Assembly (NCBI GenBank): GCA_015486505.1
Contig: WFRP01000238.1
Span: 1 to 11,316 of the forward strand
Direction: 5' to 3'
DNA length: 11,316 nt
Source: Pseudomonadota bacterium
Lineage (GTDB): Bacteria; Desulfobacterota; Anaeroferrophillalia; Anaeroferrophillales; Tharpellaceae
Part shown: positions 1 to 4,763 of the stretch, one piece after another
Position numbering within the stretch: position 1 is the stretch's first letter
How the letters are laid out: each line of letters starts with the position of its first letter
Notes under the pieces: model-generated
Told to the model about the DNA's origin: nothing
The model's input: the letters and a program-made list of their open reading frames with translations, nothing else
The model's database searches: none
Made by a program: the position numbers and the translations under genes

Positions 1-356
1 AATTCCCTGCTATTGTGGGTTACTAATGTTGCGTCATAAGCGCGAGCGACCGCCGCAATCAGCAGATCATTGGGGCCGATCAATTTGCCCTGGATCGCCA
101 AATCTTCTCTTATCAATCCATACTCTTCGGCACAACGATCGTCAAAAGGCAGACTGACAAGGGGCGCAAAAAATTGTTGCAGGCGTTGTAAATTAGCGTC
201 AACTCTTTGAGAGTGCCGGGCTCCATAAAGCAACTCCGCCTTAACAATACTGCATAAAGCGATCTTTGCCGGCGAGCGCCGGCGAAAATTTTGTTCAATT
301 CCAGGGTGTCTGGCATTGAGCAGATGAATGCAGACATTACTGTCAAGTAACCACAT
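1..356 (-). CDS. vapC: VapC-type PIN-domain toxin (ribonuclease), 3' end outside the window
   Basis: Reading the minus strand from ATG at 356 gives an open frame of 118 codons that runs off the window at base 1. It starts MWLLDSNVCIHLLN, typical of a PIN domain with the first metal-binding Asp at residue 5. KAELLYGA carries the conserved Glu (E41), IGPNDLLIAA the third acidic residue (D97), and TLVTHNSREF is the usual final PIN block. PIN toxins of this family are Mg-dependent RNases that cut RNA, often tRNA, when freed from antitoxin. The start codon directly follows the stop of the upstream antitoxin gene (TAA then ATG, no gap), so the two are translationally coupled in one operon. Probably only some 10-20 residues are missing. 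The family call is firm; the RNA target cannot be read from sequence. Confidence 0.93.
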   Translation of the reverse strand, partial: MWLLDSNVCIHLLNARHPGIEQNFRRRSPAKIALCSIVKAELLYGARHSQRVDANLQRLQQFFAPLVSLPFDDRCAEEYGLIREDLAIQGKLIGPNDLLIAAVARAYDATLVTHNSRE

Positions 357-581
357 TTACTCTAACCCCTCTCTTTTCTCATAGGCACCCGCTTCCGGGC
401 GTTTAAGCGGGTCGCCTTCCCAGGAACCGAAAAGTTCAAAATAACCTTCAGGCCACTCTTCGGTGACTTCATTTTTTATGAGCCCGGCCAGATATTTAGA
501 AACAGACAAACGGGCCTGTTTGGCTTTCTGCTTAAATTGAGCAGCGACATCATCAGGAACATAACAGTGCAGTTGCGCCAT
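357..581 (-). CDS. vapB: VapB-type antitoxin, ribbon-helix-helix-like
   Basis: This 74-residue protein starts MAQLHCYVPDDVAAQF. A short strand (QLHCYVP) is followed by two helices (about residues 10-23 and 27-39, with the turn at LSVSKY), the pattern of RHH antitoxins that bind DNA as dimers. The acidic, proline-containing C-terminus (from WPEGYFELFGSWEGDP) is the expected toxin-binding tail. I chose ATG at 581 because an ideal GGAGG (587-591 on the plus strand as CCTCC) lies 5 nt upstream; an in-frame TTG at 593 would overlap that site. It ends immediately before the PIN toxin start. A good sigma-70 promoter lies at 620-648. The role is neutralisation of the neighbouring VapC and, as usual for the family, autorepression. 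A shortened relic of the same gene lies at 2676-2726. Confidence 0.88.
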   Translation of the reverse strand: MAQLHCYVPDDVAAQFKQKAKQARLSVSKYLAGLIKNEVTEEWPEGYFELFGSWEGDPLKRPEAGAYEKREGLE

Positions 582-619
582 ATAAACCTCCAAATATATT
601 CTATGTATTTGTTTTCTAA

Positions 620-648
620 GTTATAAGCCGCAGGTTTTGTTTTGTCAA
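620..648 (-). promoter_or_regulatory. Sigma-70 promoter of the minus-strand vapBC operon
   Basis: On the minus strand, a perfect -35 box TTGACA (643-648) and a -10 box TATAAC (620-625) are separated by exactly 17 bp. The expected start of transcription near 613 leaves a leader of about 30 nt before the vapB start at 581, containing the GGAGG ribosome binding site. The -35 half is duplicated in the relic at 2797-2802, without its -10 box. Confidence 0.8.
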
Positions 649-943
649 GGATTAAATACTTGGAAATACCCGGTTTACAGCTTACGCCACGACAACCCGG
701 GCAGCAACAATATGAAAGCATCTTTCGCCGGTTTTCAAGCGGAGGATGCTTTTATTATTATGCGGCAGGGAAAAATTAAACGCCGGCGGGATAGCAGAAG
801 AAATGGCTGTGGGACCAAACTCAGGCTTTGAGAAAAAAACGGTGTCTGACCCCGATTTACGCCCACGATTTACGCTGATTTCAAGTTTGTCCCCGCAGCG
901 GAACCGGACGCAGGAAATTTTGAGGTTAAAATTGTTTATTTTT
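649..943. other. Gene-free gap between two divergently transcribed TA modules
   Basis: I see no convincing gene here; the short open frames lack ribosome binding sites and protein-like composition. Contents: a segment (639-678) repeated at 2793-2832; a possible hairpin with arms AAAGCATC (715-722) and GATGCTTT (745-752) followed by a T-rich run, a weak terminator candidate only; an imperfect member of the GGGGTCAGACCCC palindrome family at 838-857; and a 10-bp direct repeat CGATTTACGC just after it. Confidence 0.6.
838..857. repeat. Degenerate copy of the GGGGTCAGACCCC palindrome
   Basis: Reads AACGGTGTCTGACCCCGATT, recognisable as the same palindrome seen intact at 1729-1741 and 2751-2763 but with mismatched arms. 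It lies between the divergent vapBC operons. Too decayed to predict a strong hairpin. Confidence 0.5.
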
Positions 944-990
944 TTGACATTTTCATAATTTTACCTTACTATCAAGATTAACAGGTAAGG
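944..990 (+). promoter_or_regulatory. Promoter and probable operator of the AbrB-PIN module
   Basis: TTGACA at 944-949 and TACTAT at 967-972 are spaced 17 bp, a good sigma-70 promoter. Two overlapping inverted repeats cover the -10 box and the start region: TTACCT (961-966) with AGGTAA (983-988), and CCTTAC (964-969) with GTAAGG (985-990). AbrB-type antitoxins usually repress their own operon, so this is a plausible operator. The promoter call is direct from sequence; the operator role is inferred. Confidence 0.7.
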
Positions 991-998
991 AGGATAAA

Positions 999-1262
999 AT
1001 GACGCAAACGATTAAACTGACCAGCAAAAGGCAGGTAACCTTCCCCGCGCAGCTCTGCCGTGAACTAGGTGTAAAGGCCGGTGAAGAACTGATTTTAGAG
1101 AAAAGAAAGATTGAAAATAAAGCCGCCTGGATCATAAAACCGAAAAAGGGTATCACGACAAAATGGTTTGGCGGATTAAACAGATACGCTCATAACCAGG
1201 ATCATGATATGAAATCTATCAGAACCTCGATCGGAAAACACACAGTAAAGAGTTCAGAATGA
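999..1262 (+). CDS. AbrB/SpoVT-type antitoxin of a PIN toxin module
   Basis: This 87-residue protein opens MTQTIKLTSKRQVTFPAQLCRELGV, the swapped-hairpin AbrB DNA-binding fold (residues about 3-48): a strand, the KRQVTFP turn, the CRELGVKAGEELIL segment and a final strand AAWIIKP. The remaining C-terminal part (about 50-87, with FGGLNRYAHNQD) should be the toxin-binding tail. The start is supported by AAGGAGG (987-993) placed 5 nt before ATG. Its stop overlaps the start of the PIN toxin gene (ATGA at 1259-1262), so the two are translationally coupled. It should neutralise that toxin and repress the operon by binding the inverted repeats around 961-990. The family is clear; specific regulation is inferred. 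Confidence 0.88.
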   Translation: MTQTIKLTSKRQVTFPAQLCRELGVKAGEELILEKRKIENKAAWIIKPKKGITTKWFGGLNRYAHNQDHDMKSIRTSIGKHTVKSSE

Positions 1263-1651
1263 AGGCAATTGGACTTGATACCTGTGTGGTTTTACGATTA
1301 CTCGTGGGCGAACCCCAAGATCAGGCTCAAAGAGCCCTTGGATATTTAGAGGAGTGTTATTTTAACAATATAACTGTTTTCATCTCTGATATCGTTGTTG
1401 CCGAAACGTATCATGCTGTCTGCTACCATTACGATGTACCTGAAAAAAAGGCAGTAAAAATCTTATTGGAATTTCTATCATCACCGATGATCACTCCTTC
1501 AGGGCAGGCGCTGACCGTACTAAATGAATATAAGGGAACGGGAGCAGGATTTGTTGATCGCCTTATCCGAATGGATCTGCTTGACCATGCTCATGAAATT
1601 GTTACATTCGACAAAAATTTCGCCAAACTGCCCAGTGTTACAATACTCTGA
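1259..1651 (+). CDS. vapC: PIN-domain toxin (VapC-like ribonuclease)
   Basis: The 130-residue protein has the acidic PIN quartet: D7 in MKAIGLDTCVVLRLL, E49 in DIVVAETYHAV, D100 in GAGFVDRLI and D118 in VTFDKNFAKL. The length is normal for VapC toxins, so it appears intact. The family consists of Mg-dependent endoribonucleases that stop growth when their antitoxin is degraded. Its ATG overlaps the antitoxin stop by 4 nt and has only a weak purine-rich site ahead of it, pointing to coupled translation. It is only distantly similar to the PIN toxin at 1-356, so this is a separate module and not a duplicate. A GC-rich palindrome followed by TTTT (1724-1746) lies about 75 nt downstream and may terminate the operon. 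Confidence 0.9.
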   Translation: MKAIGLDTCVVLRLLVGEPQDQAQRALGYLEECYFNNITVFISDIVVAETYHAVCYHYDVPEKKAVKILLEFLSSPMITPSGQALTVLNEYKGTGAGFVDRLIRMDLLDHAHEIVTFDKNFAKLPSVTIL

Positions 1652-1723
1652 CATAGCAAGAGAAAATAGTGGCGCAAAAAAGGTGCAAAAAAGGCAAAAA
1701 TGGGGAAGGCAAAAATGGAGGCA
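1652..1723. repeat. Purine-rich short direct repeats (GCAAAAA units)
   Basis: The stretch carries GGCAAAAATGG three times (with slight differences) and two related GCAAAAAAGG units just before them, running into the GGGGTCAGACCCC palindrome. The pattern suggests slippage or remnants of repeated insertion of the same palindromic unit. No gene is seen. Confidence 0.55.
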
Positions 1724-1746
1724 AAAATGGGGTCAGACCCCGTTTT
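1724..1746 (+). repeat. GGGGTCAGACCCC palindrome, possible terminator
   Basis: AAAATGGGG and CCCCGTTTT arms surround TCAGA, with one T-G wobble. Placed after the PIN toxin gene, the GC stem followed by four T makes a plausible intrinsic terminator for plus-strand transcription. The same palindrome recurs at 2747-2767 and, degenerate, at 838-857, so it is a dispersed repeat as well. Confidence 0.6.
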
Positions 1747-1750
1747 ACGC

Positions 1751-1831
1751 GCAAATAAGTACTCTTATCAGAACATTTTCTGGATATTAAATCTTGTTTT
1801 TTGGTGCAGAAAATAACCTGTAAGGTACTAA
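1751..1831 (+). repeat. Long structured repeat, copy A
   Basis: Starts GCAAATAAGTACTCTTATC and ends CCTGTAAGGTACTAA. Pairing: AGTAC (1758-1762) with GTACT (1825-1829), CTTA with TAAG, CAG with CTG, then ATTTTCTG with CAGAAAAT, enclosing a loop of about 24 nt. Copy D (4764-4844) has nearly the same loop. A GC-rich hairpin follows at once (1832-1850). It is not coding on either strand in any convincing way. Confidence 0.8.
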
Positions 1832-1850
1832 TGCGGGAACAACTCCCGCA
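1832..1850 (+). repeat. Short GC hairpin TGCGGGA-ACAAC-TCCCGCA
   Basis: A perfect 7-bp stem with a 5-nt loop, always placed right after, or before, a long structured repeat. Other copies are at 4613-4631, 4722-4740 and, inverted, 4349-4367. It is followed by ACCCAAACG, as in the other copies, and then a GC-rich linker (1861-1899) to copy B. No T-tract follows, so it is not a standard terminator. Confidence 0.8.
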
Positions 1851-1899
1851 ACCCAAACGAAGCCTTGCGCCCCGTACCCAGGGACACTTCCGCTGGCCC

Positions 1900-1990
1900 G
1901 CAAATAAGTACTCTTATCAGAACATTTTCTTGTTTTTACAGTTGAAAAAAGCTGTCGAAAAAAACAAGAAAATAACCTGTAAGGTACTAA
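1900..1990 (+). repeat. Long structured repeat, copy B
   Basis: The same arms as copy A: AGTAC (1907-1911) with GTACT (1984-1988) and CAG with CTG, but the inner stem is ATTTTCTTG with CAAGAAAAT. An added ACAG/CTGT stem closes a small loop at the tip. It ends 4 nt before the -35 box of the HI1419-type module, so it forms the upstream boundary of that promoter. Confidence 0.8.
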
Positions 1991-1994
1991 ATTC

Positions 1995-2023
1995 TTGACG
2001 TTTCGTAATCGAACGATTACACA
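1995..2023 (+). promoter_or_regulatory. Promoter with internal operator palindrome for the HI1419/HI1420-type module
   Basis: A near-consensus -35 TTGACG (1995-2000) is followed, 17 bp on, by a weak -10 TACACA (2018-2023). Between and overlapping them lies a perfect palindrome, GTAATCG (2005-2011), AA, CGATTAC (2014-2020). A helix-turn-helix antitoxin bound there would block RNA polymerase, the usual autorepression of such modules. Transcription would begin close to the ATG at 2030. Confidence 0.68.
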
Positions 2024-2029
2024 TATTGT

Positions 2030-2326
2030 ATGTTCACTGTCAAAACTCTGCCTGAATTTGACTCTTGGCTTAATGGCCTGAAAGACCGTACGACCCGCCT
2101 CCGGTTGAGTCGCCGCCTTGACAAAGCTCAGCGCGGCAACCTTGGCGACGTTAAGTCGGTTAGTGACGGCGTATATGAAATGAGGGAGCACTTTGGCCCC
2201 GGCTGGCGAATGTACTACGCCAGGCGCGGAGACACCCTGATCGTAATGATCGGAGGCGGAGATAAGGGATCTCAAGAAGCTGATATCGCAAAAGCCAAAC
2301 AACGCGAAACCACTCTGGAGGATTGA
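2030..2326 (+). CDS. RelE/HigB-like toxin, HI1419-type addiction module killer protein
   Basis: The 98-residue protein matches the compact RelE-fold toxins of the HI1419 type (TIGR02683-like): an N-terminal FDSWLNGLKDRTTRLRLSRRLDKAQRGNLGDVKSV segment, then YEMREHFGPGWRMYYARRGDTLIVMIGGGDKGSQ with the conserved GPGWRMYY core and the GGGDKGSQ block, and a C-terminal AKAKQR helix. Relatives of this fold cleave mRNA or otherwise block growth; the exact target here is unknown. The toxin precedes the antitoxin, as is usual for this type. No Shine-Dalgarno is visible before the ATG and the promoter puts transcription start almost at the ATG, so the message may be leaderless. The length is normal for the family. 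The antitoxin gene begins 3 nt after its stop. Confidence 0.9.
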   Translation: MFTVKTLPEFDSWLNGLKDRTTRLRLSRRLDKAQRGNLGDVKSVSDGVYEMREHFGPGWRMYYARRGDTLIVMIGGGDKGSQEADIAKAKQRETTLED

Positions 2327-2329
2327 ACC

Positions 2330-2638
2330 ATGATTCGGAAAATACGTATTACTGATCTGCCTGAATTTGACATGGCCAGCCAACTAAAAAATGAAGAAGA
2401 CATCGCCGCCTATGTGACCATGGTTATCGAGGAAGGCGACGACGCCGAGCTTGCTCATGCACTGGGTATCGCCGCCAAGGCACGGGGAATGAGCGAAATC
2501 GCGCAAGCCACAGGTCTTACCAGAGAGGCACTATACAAGGCGCTCAAGCCAAATGCCAAACCACGATTTGACACTATAAACCGAGTCTGTGCCGCCCTTG
2601 GCGTTCGCTTGGTGGCGCAACCTGTTCGCTCGCATTGA
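2330..2638 (+). CDS. HI1420-type antitoxin with helix-turn-helix (HigA-like)
   Basis: The 102-residue protein matches the putative addiction-module antidote family of HI1420 (TIGR02684-like). Residues about 1-50 (LPEFDMASQLKNEEDIAAYV and the following helix) are the typical start, and residues about 53-97 form a Cro/CI-type HTH: MSEIAQATGLTREALYKAL is the HTH itself, followed by FDTINRVCAALGVRLVAQP. It should neutralise the upstream toxin and bind the palindrome in the promoter at 2005-2020. GGAGG (2317-2321), 8 nt before the ATG, lies inside the end of the toxin gene, so antitoxin translation has a strong signal of its own, unlike the toxin. Intact. It converges on hypE. Confidence 0.9.
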   Translation: MIRKIRITDLPEFDMASQLKNEEDIAAYVTMVIEEGDDAELAHALGIAAKARGMSEIAQATGLTREALYKALKPNAKPRFDTINRVCAALGVRLVAQPVRSH

Positions 2639-2646
2639 GTTAGTAT

Positions 2647-2832
2647 ATGCAGACATTACTGTCAAGTAACCACATTTACTCTAACTCCTCTCTTTTCTCA
2701 TAGAGACCCGCTTCCGGGCGTTTAAGTGAAAAATTAATCGGAGCAAAAACGGGGTCAGACCCCGTTTCACCTACGTTTCACCTGCAGATCTGGTTTTGTC
2801 AAGGATTAAATACAAGGAAATACCCGGTTTAC
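2647..2832 (-). pseudogene. Internally deleted relic of the vapBC locus at 328-678
   Basis: Bases 2647-2726 match 328-407 (80 bp, about three differences) and 2793-2832 match 639-678 (40 bp, two differences). On the minus strand this leaves the vapB promoter's -35 box (2797-2802), the last 16 or so vapB codons (LKRPEAGLYEKREELE, stop 2676-2678), and a vapC start (ATG at 2675) that reads MWLLDSNVCIY and then stops. About 230 bp containing the vapB start, ribosome site and -10 box are missing, replaced by 66 bp with the GGGGTCAGACCCC palindrome. It cannot make a functional module. Confidence 0.88.
2747..2767 (-). terminator. Palindrome AAACGGGG-TCAGA-CCCCGTTT, likely terminator
   Basis: A perfect inverted repeat with eight pairs around TCAGA. 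On the minus strand it is followed by five T (complement of 2745-2749), so it could end hypE transcription about 105 nt after the hypE stop; on the plus strand it is followed by TTT and could end the TA operon. It is also a copy of the dispersed palindrome at 1724-1746. Confidence 0.55.
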
Positions 2833-2872
2833 GCGCGCCGATTCGCAAGATCGCATTCAGAATTTACTAAGC

Positions 2873-3883
2873 TCAACAGATCCGCGGCACCAGATCGCCG
2901 GTCGGCTGATCGATGATCCGTTCTCCGCCGATTACGGTGTTGAGTATCACCTGTCCTGCGGCTGAATCTGAATCCTTGACCCGGCCGATAATGGCGGCGT
3001 TTTTCCCCAGAGGGTCGGAACGTAACAACTGTAAAGTTTTTTCGGCATCGGTAGCGGCACAGAAGATCAGCATCTTCCCCTCATTGGCAAGAAACAGCGG
3101 GTCAAGGCCGTAGATTTCAGCAAAGCCGCGGACATCTTCGCGAACCGGAATGGCTTTTTCCTCTATCAGCAGATGACTGTGGGCCTGTTCGGCAAGTTCG
3201 GCAAGAATCCCGCCGATACCGCCCCGGGTCGCGTCGCGCAGGCAGTGCAGTTCAATTGAATTTTTCCGCATTTTTTCAACTAGATGCGTCAGTGAGGCGG
3301 CATCAGAGATGATGCGCCTTTGCGCGAAACCCGCCTCCCGGGCCGTAATCACGGCGGCGCCGTGATCACCGATGGTGCCGTTTACGAGAATAGCGTCGCC
3401 CTTTTCAATCCGCTGCGGGCCCAACGGGGTATTTTGGTGAATTCCGATGCCGGCGGTATTGATATAAAGCCCGTCAGCCATACCTTTTGGTACAACCTTG
3501 GTATCGCCGGTGACAATCCGGACTCCGGCGGCGGCCGCCGCCGCCGCCATTGCCTTGACTATCTCTTCAAGCTGCCCTAAACTGAACCCCTCTTCGATAA
3601 TATAGGCAGCGCTCAGGTAAAGCGGCCGCGCCCCGGACATCGCCAGATCATTGACCGTGCCGTGAACCGCGAGCGAGCCGATATTGCCGCCCGGGAAAAA
3701 GATCGGACTGACGACATAGCTGTCGGTCGTAAAGGCGAGGTTTTTCTGAGCCATCGTCAGCAGAGCGCTGTCATTAAGCGGTTCCAGTGCTGCATTGCGG
3801 AAATGTTTCAGAAAGAGGTTGTGGACCAGATCCGTGGTCAAGCGACCGCCGCCGCCGTGACCCAGCATAATCAAATCGTTCAT
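2873..3883 (-). CDS. hypE: HypE, carbamoyl dehydratase of [NiFe]-hydrogenase maturation
   Basis: HypE takes a carbamoyl group from HypF onto its C-terminal cysteine and dehydrates it with ATP to a thiocyanate, the source of the CN ligands of the NiFe site; transfer occurs on the HypC-HypD complex. The 336-residue protein is full length and ends in the diagnostic PRIC. Family blocks are present in order: GHGGGGRLT (8-16), TTDSYVVSP, the HGTVNDLAMSGARP ATP-binding loop, VTGDTKVV, DATRGGIGGILAELA and ANEGKML. A run of seven alanines (GCG/GCC codons, plus-strand 3527-3547) precedes GVRIVTGDTKVV. A modest AGGA lies 9 nt before the ATG. The gene stands alone here: no hypD or hypC upstream, and a MITE-like element begins 17 bp before its start codon, so its original promoter is displaced. 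Confidence 0.95.
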   Translation of the reverse strand: MNDLIMLGHGGGGRLTTDLVHNLFLKHFRNAALEPLNDSALLTMAQKNLAFTTDSYVVSPIFFPGGNIGSLAVHGTVNDLAMSGARPLYLSAAYIIEEGFSLGQLEEIVKAMAAAAAAAGVRIVTGDTKVVPKGMADGLYINTAGIGIHQNTPLGPQRIEKGDAILVNGTIGDHGAAVITAREAGFAQRRIISDAASLTHLVEKMRKNSIELHCLRDATRGGIGGILAELAEQAHSHLLIEEKAIPVREDVRGFAEIYGLDPLFLANEGKMLIFCAATDAEKTLQLLRSDPLGKNAAIIGRVKDSDSAAGQVILNTVIGGERIIDQPTGDLVPRIC

Positions 3884-3892
3884 AAGACAAAA

Positions 3893-4150
3893 TCCTGTAT
3901 GTAACTATTCAGCCGAATCCGGGGTCGGGCGCGGTTCTTCTCCGCTCGGCGTTAAGATTTCTGTTTTTCCTTTAAGCTCGCTGCGCCCGCCTTGCAAAAC
4001 TCGCTTACGCTCAAACAGTTGCAATGCTGATGGGCTCCCGCTCGCTTCCGAAAAACAACGAAATCGTTTCCGCAACCGCTTACGAAAAACCACCCCCGCC
4101 CCCTCCGGAAGGTGGGGGGGTAAATTTTGGCTGAATAGTTACTCCTGTAT
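3893..4150. mobile_element. MITE-like element with 14-bp inverted ends and 8-bp target duplication (IS66-like ends)
   Basis: The ends GTAACTATTCAGCC (3901-3914) and GGCTGAATAGTTAC (4129-4142) are perfect 14-bp inverted repeats. They are flanked by an exact 8-bp direct repeat TCCTGTAT (3893-3900 and 4143-4150). The element itself is 242 bp and too short for a transposase; a 62-codon minus-strand frame inside looks non-genic. GTAA termini and 8-bp duplications are known features of the IS66 family, so it was probably moved in trans by such a transposase. A GC-rich hairpin (about 4091-4120) lies near its right end. It sits directly upstream of the hypE ribosome binding site, whose AGGA lies within the target duplication. 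Confidence 0.88.
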
Positions 4151-4156
4151 TAAAAA

Positions 4157-4221
4157 TCAGTGCCTTACCGGTTATTTTCTTGCTTAAATAATGAAAATGT
4201 CCGACAAGGGCACTTATTTGC
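4157..4221 (-). repeat. Long structured repeat, copy E (inverted, divergent)
   Basis: On the minus strand it starts GCAAATAAGTGCCCTTGTCGG and ends AACCGGTAAGGCACTGAT. The outer arms are AGTGCC and GGCACT (plus-strand 4209-4214 and 4159-4164) where other copies have AGTAC and GTACT, and the CAG/CTG pair is CGG/CCG here, so the stem is kept while its bases change. The inner stem is ATTTTC with GAAAAT around a loop of about 13 nt. It begins just beyond the right target duplication of the MITE-like element. Confidence 0.78.
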
Positions 4222-4323
4222 GCCCAACGGAAGTGCCCTTGGGGTGCGCCCAACGGAAGTGCCCTTGGGGTGCGCCCAACGGAAGTGCCCTTGGGGTGCG
4301 ACCAGCGGAAGCACCCCTGGGTA
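4220..4323. repeat. 26-bp tandem repeat, about four units
   Basis: Three identical 26-bp units (4220-4245, 4246-4271, 4272-4297) and a diverged fourth (4298-4323). The unit starts GCGCCCAACGGAAGTGCCC and ends TTGGGGT. Other members of the repeat family have a single related module (1871-1899, opposite orientation), so this copy has been expanded. There are no unique spacers, so it is not a CRISPR array. It can be read as an open frame only because 26 bp units shift frame; no gene is supported. Confidence 0.9.
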
Positions 4324-4348
4324 CGGGCCGAAAAGGCACGATTTGGGT

Positions 4349-4367
4349 TGCGGGATTTGTTCCCGCA
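4349..4367 (-). repeat. Short GC hairpin TGCGGGA/TCCCGCA, inverted copy
   Basis: Stem TGCGGGA (4349-4355) and TCCCGCA (4361-4367) with a 5-nt loop. It is linked to copy E through the tandem module and is followed, in minus-strand reading, by CCCAAATCGTGCC as in the other copies. Confidence 0.78.
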
Positions 4368-4612
4368 TTGGATAACAATTTCAGCCAAATTTCATCGCCC
4401 CTCTTTCAGGAAAGGGCGGAGCCGGCTCTTATCAGTATCAAGTTTATATCAGGTTTATACTATGGCCGCGGTTTATTGTCCAGCGCCCGGTAAAAACAAA
4501 TTTAAACTTGCTCCGGTTTGATGCCGCTGTTTATGTCACGACCTTTACCGACCCTTCCCTATCCTCCCCTATCCTTATCGTCTTCATAAATACTTCATAA
4601 TAAAACTGCTAA
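4368..4612. other. Gene-free stretch
   Basis: No convincing coding region. A possible hairpin, CGCCC..CTTTC/GAAAG..GGCG, lies around 4396-4418. Positions 4545-4605 are pyrimidine-rich with short direct repeats (CCCTATCCT, CTTCATAA). I see no clear promoter or RNA gene. Confidence 0.5.
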
Positions 4613-4631
4613 TGCGGGAACAGCTCCCGCA
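4613..4631 (+). repeat. Short GC hairpin TGCGGGA-ACAGC-TCCCGCA
   Basis: A 7-bp stem with a 5-nt loop, then ACCCAAACAGGGCTTTGCGGCC leading into long repeat copy C. Here the GC-rich linker is shorter than at 1851-1899 and lacks the CAGGGACACTTCCGCTGG module. Confidence 0.8.
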
Positions 4632-4654
4632 ACCCAAACAGGGCTTTGCGGCCC

Positions 4655-4721
4655 GCAAATAAGTACTCTTATCAGAACATTTTCTTGTTTTAAAACAAGA
4701 AAATAACCTGTAAGGCACTAA
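4655..4721 (+). repeat. Long structured repeat, copy C (most compact)
   Basis: AGTAC (4662-4666) faces GCACT (4715-4719), with CTTA/TAAG and CAG/CTG next. The tip is a continuous 13-bp perfect palindrome arm, ATTTTCTTGTTTT against AAAACAAGAAAAT, with no unpaired loop bases. Copies A, B and D can be seen as this form with other loops. Confidence 0.8.
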
Positions 4722-4740
4722 TGCGGGAACAACTCCCGCA
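4722..4740 (+). repeat. Short GC hairpin TGCGGGA-ACAAC-TCCCGCA
   Basis: Identical to the hairpin at 1832-1850, placed directly after copy C, with a short GC-rich linker (4741-4763) to copy D. Confidence 0.8.
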
Positions 4741-4763
4741 ACCCAAACGGAGCCTTGCGGCCC

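Noticed and set aside
637..958. Two short plus-strand frames upstream of the AbrB gene
   Set aside because: No ribosome binding sites, atypical composition, and they cross a duplicated intergenic block and a decayed palindrome.
1787..2383. 198-codon open frame on the minus strand
   Set aside because: It runs through the structured repeats and antisense to the clear HI1419-type toxin gene, and has no ribosome binding site.
3527..3548. GC-rich perfect palindrome in hypE as a regulatory hairpin
   Set aside because: It arises from GCG and GCC alanine codons in a run of seven alanines within a conserved gene, so coding explains it.
3905..4093. 62-codon minus-strand frame inside the MITE-like element
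   Set aside because: Low-complexity basic sequence that depends on the GC-rich interior of a 242-bp element; no start signal and no family resemblance.
4220..4323. CRISPR array
   Set aside because: Units are directly adjacent with no unique spacers and no cas genes are present.
4160..4521. Several overlapping frames over the 26-bp array and its neighbours on both strands
   Set aside because: All are produced by repeats whose unit length is not a multiple of three; peptides repeat in different frames and have no start signals.
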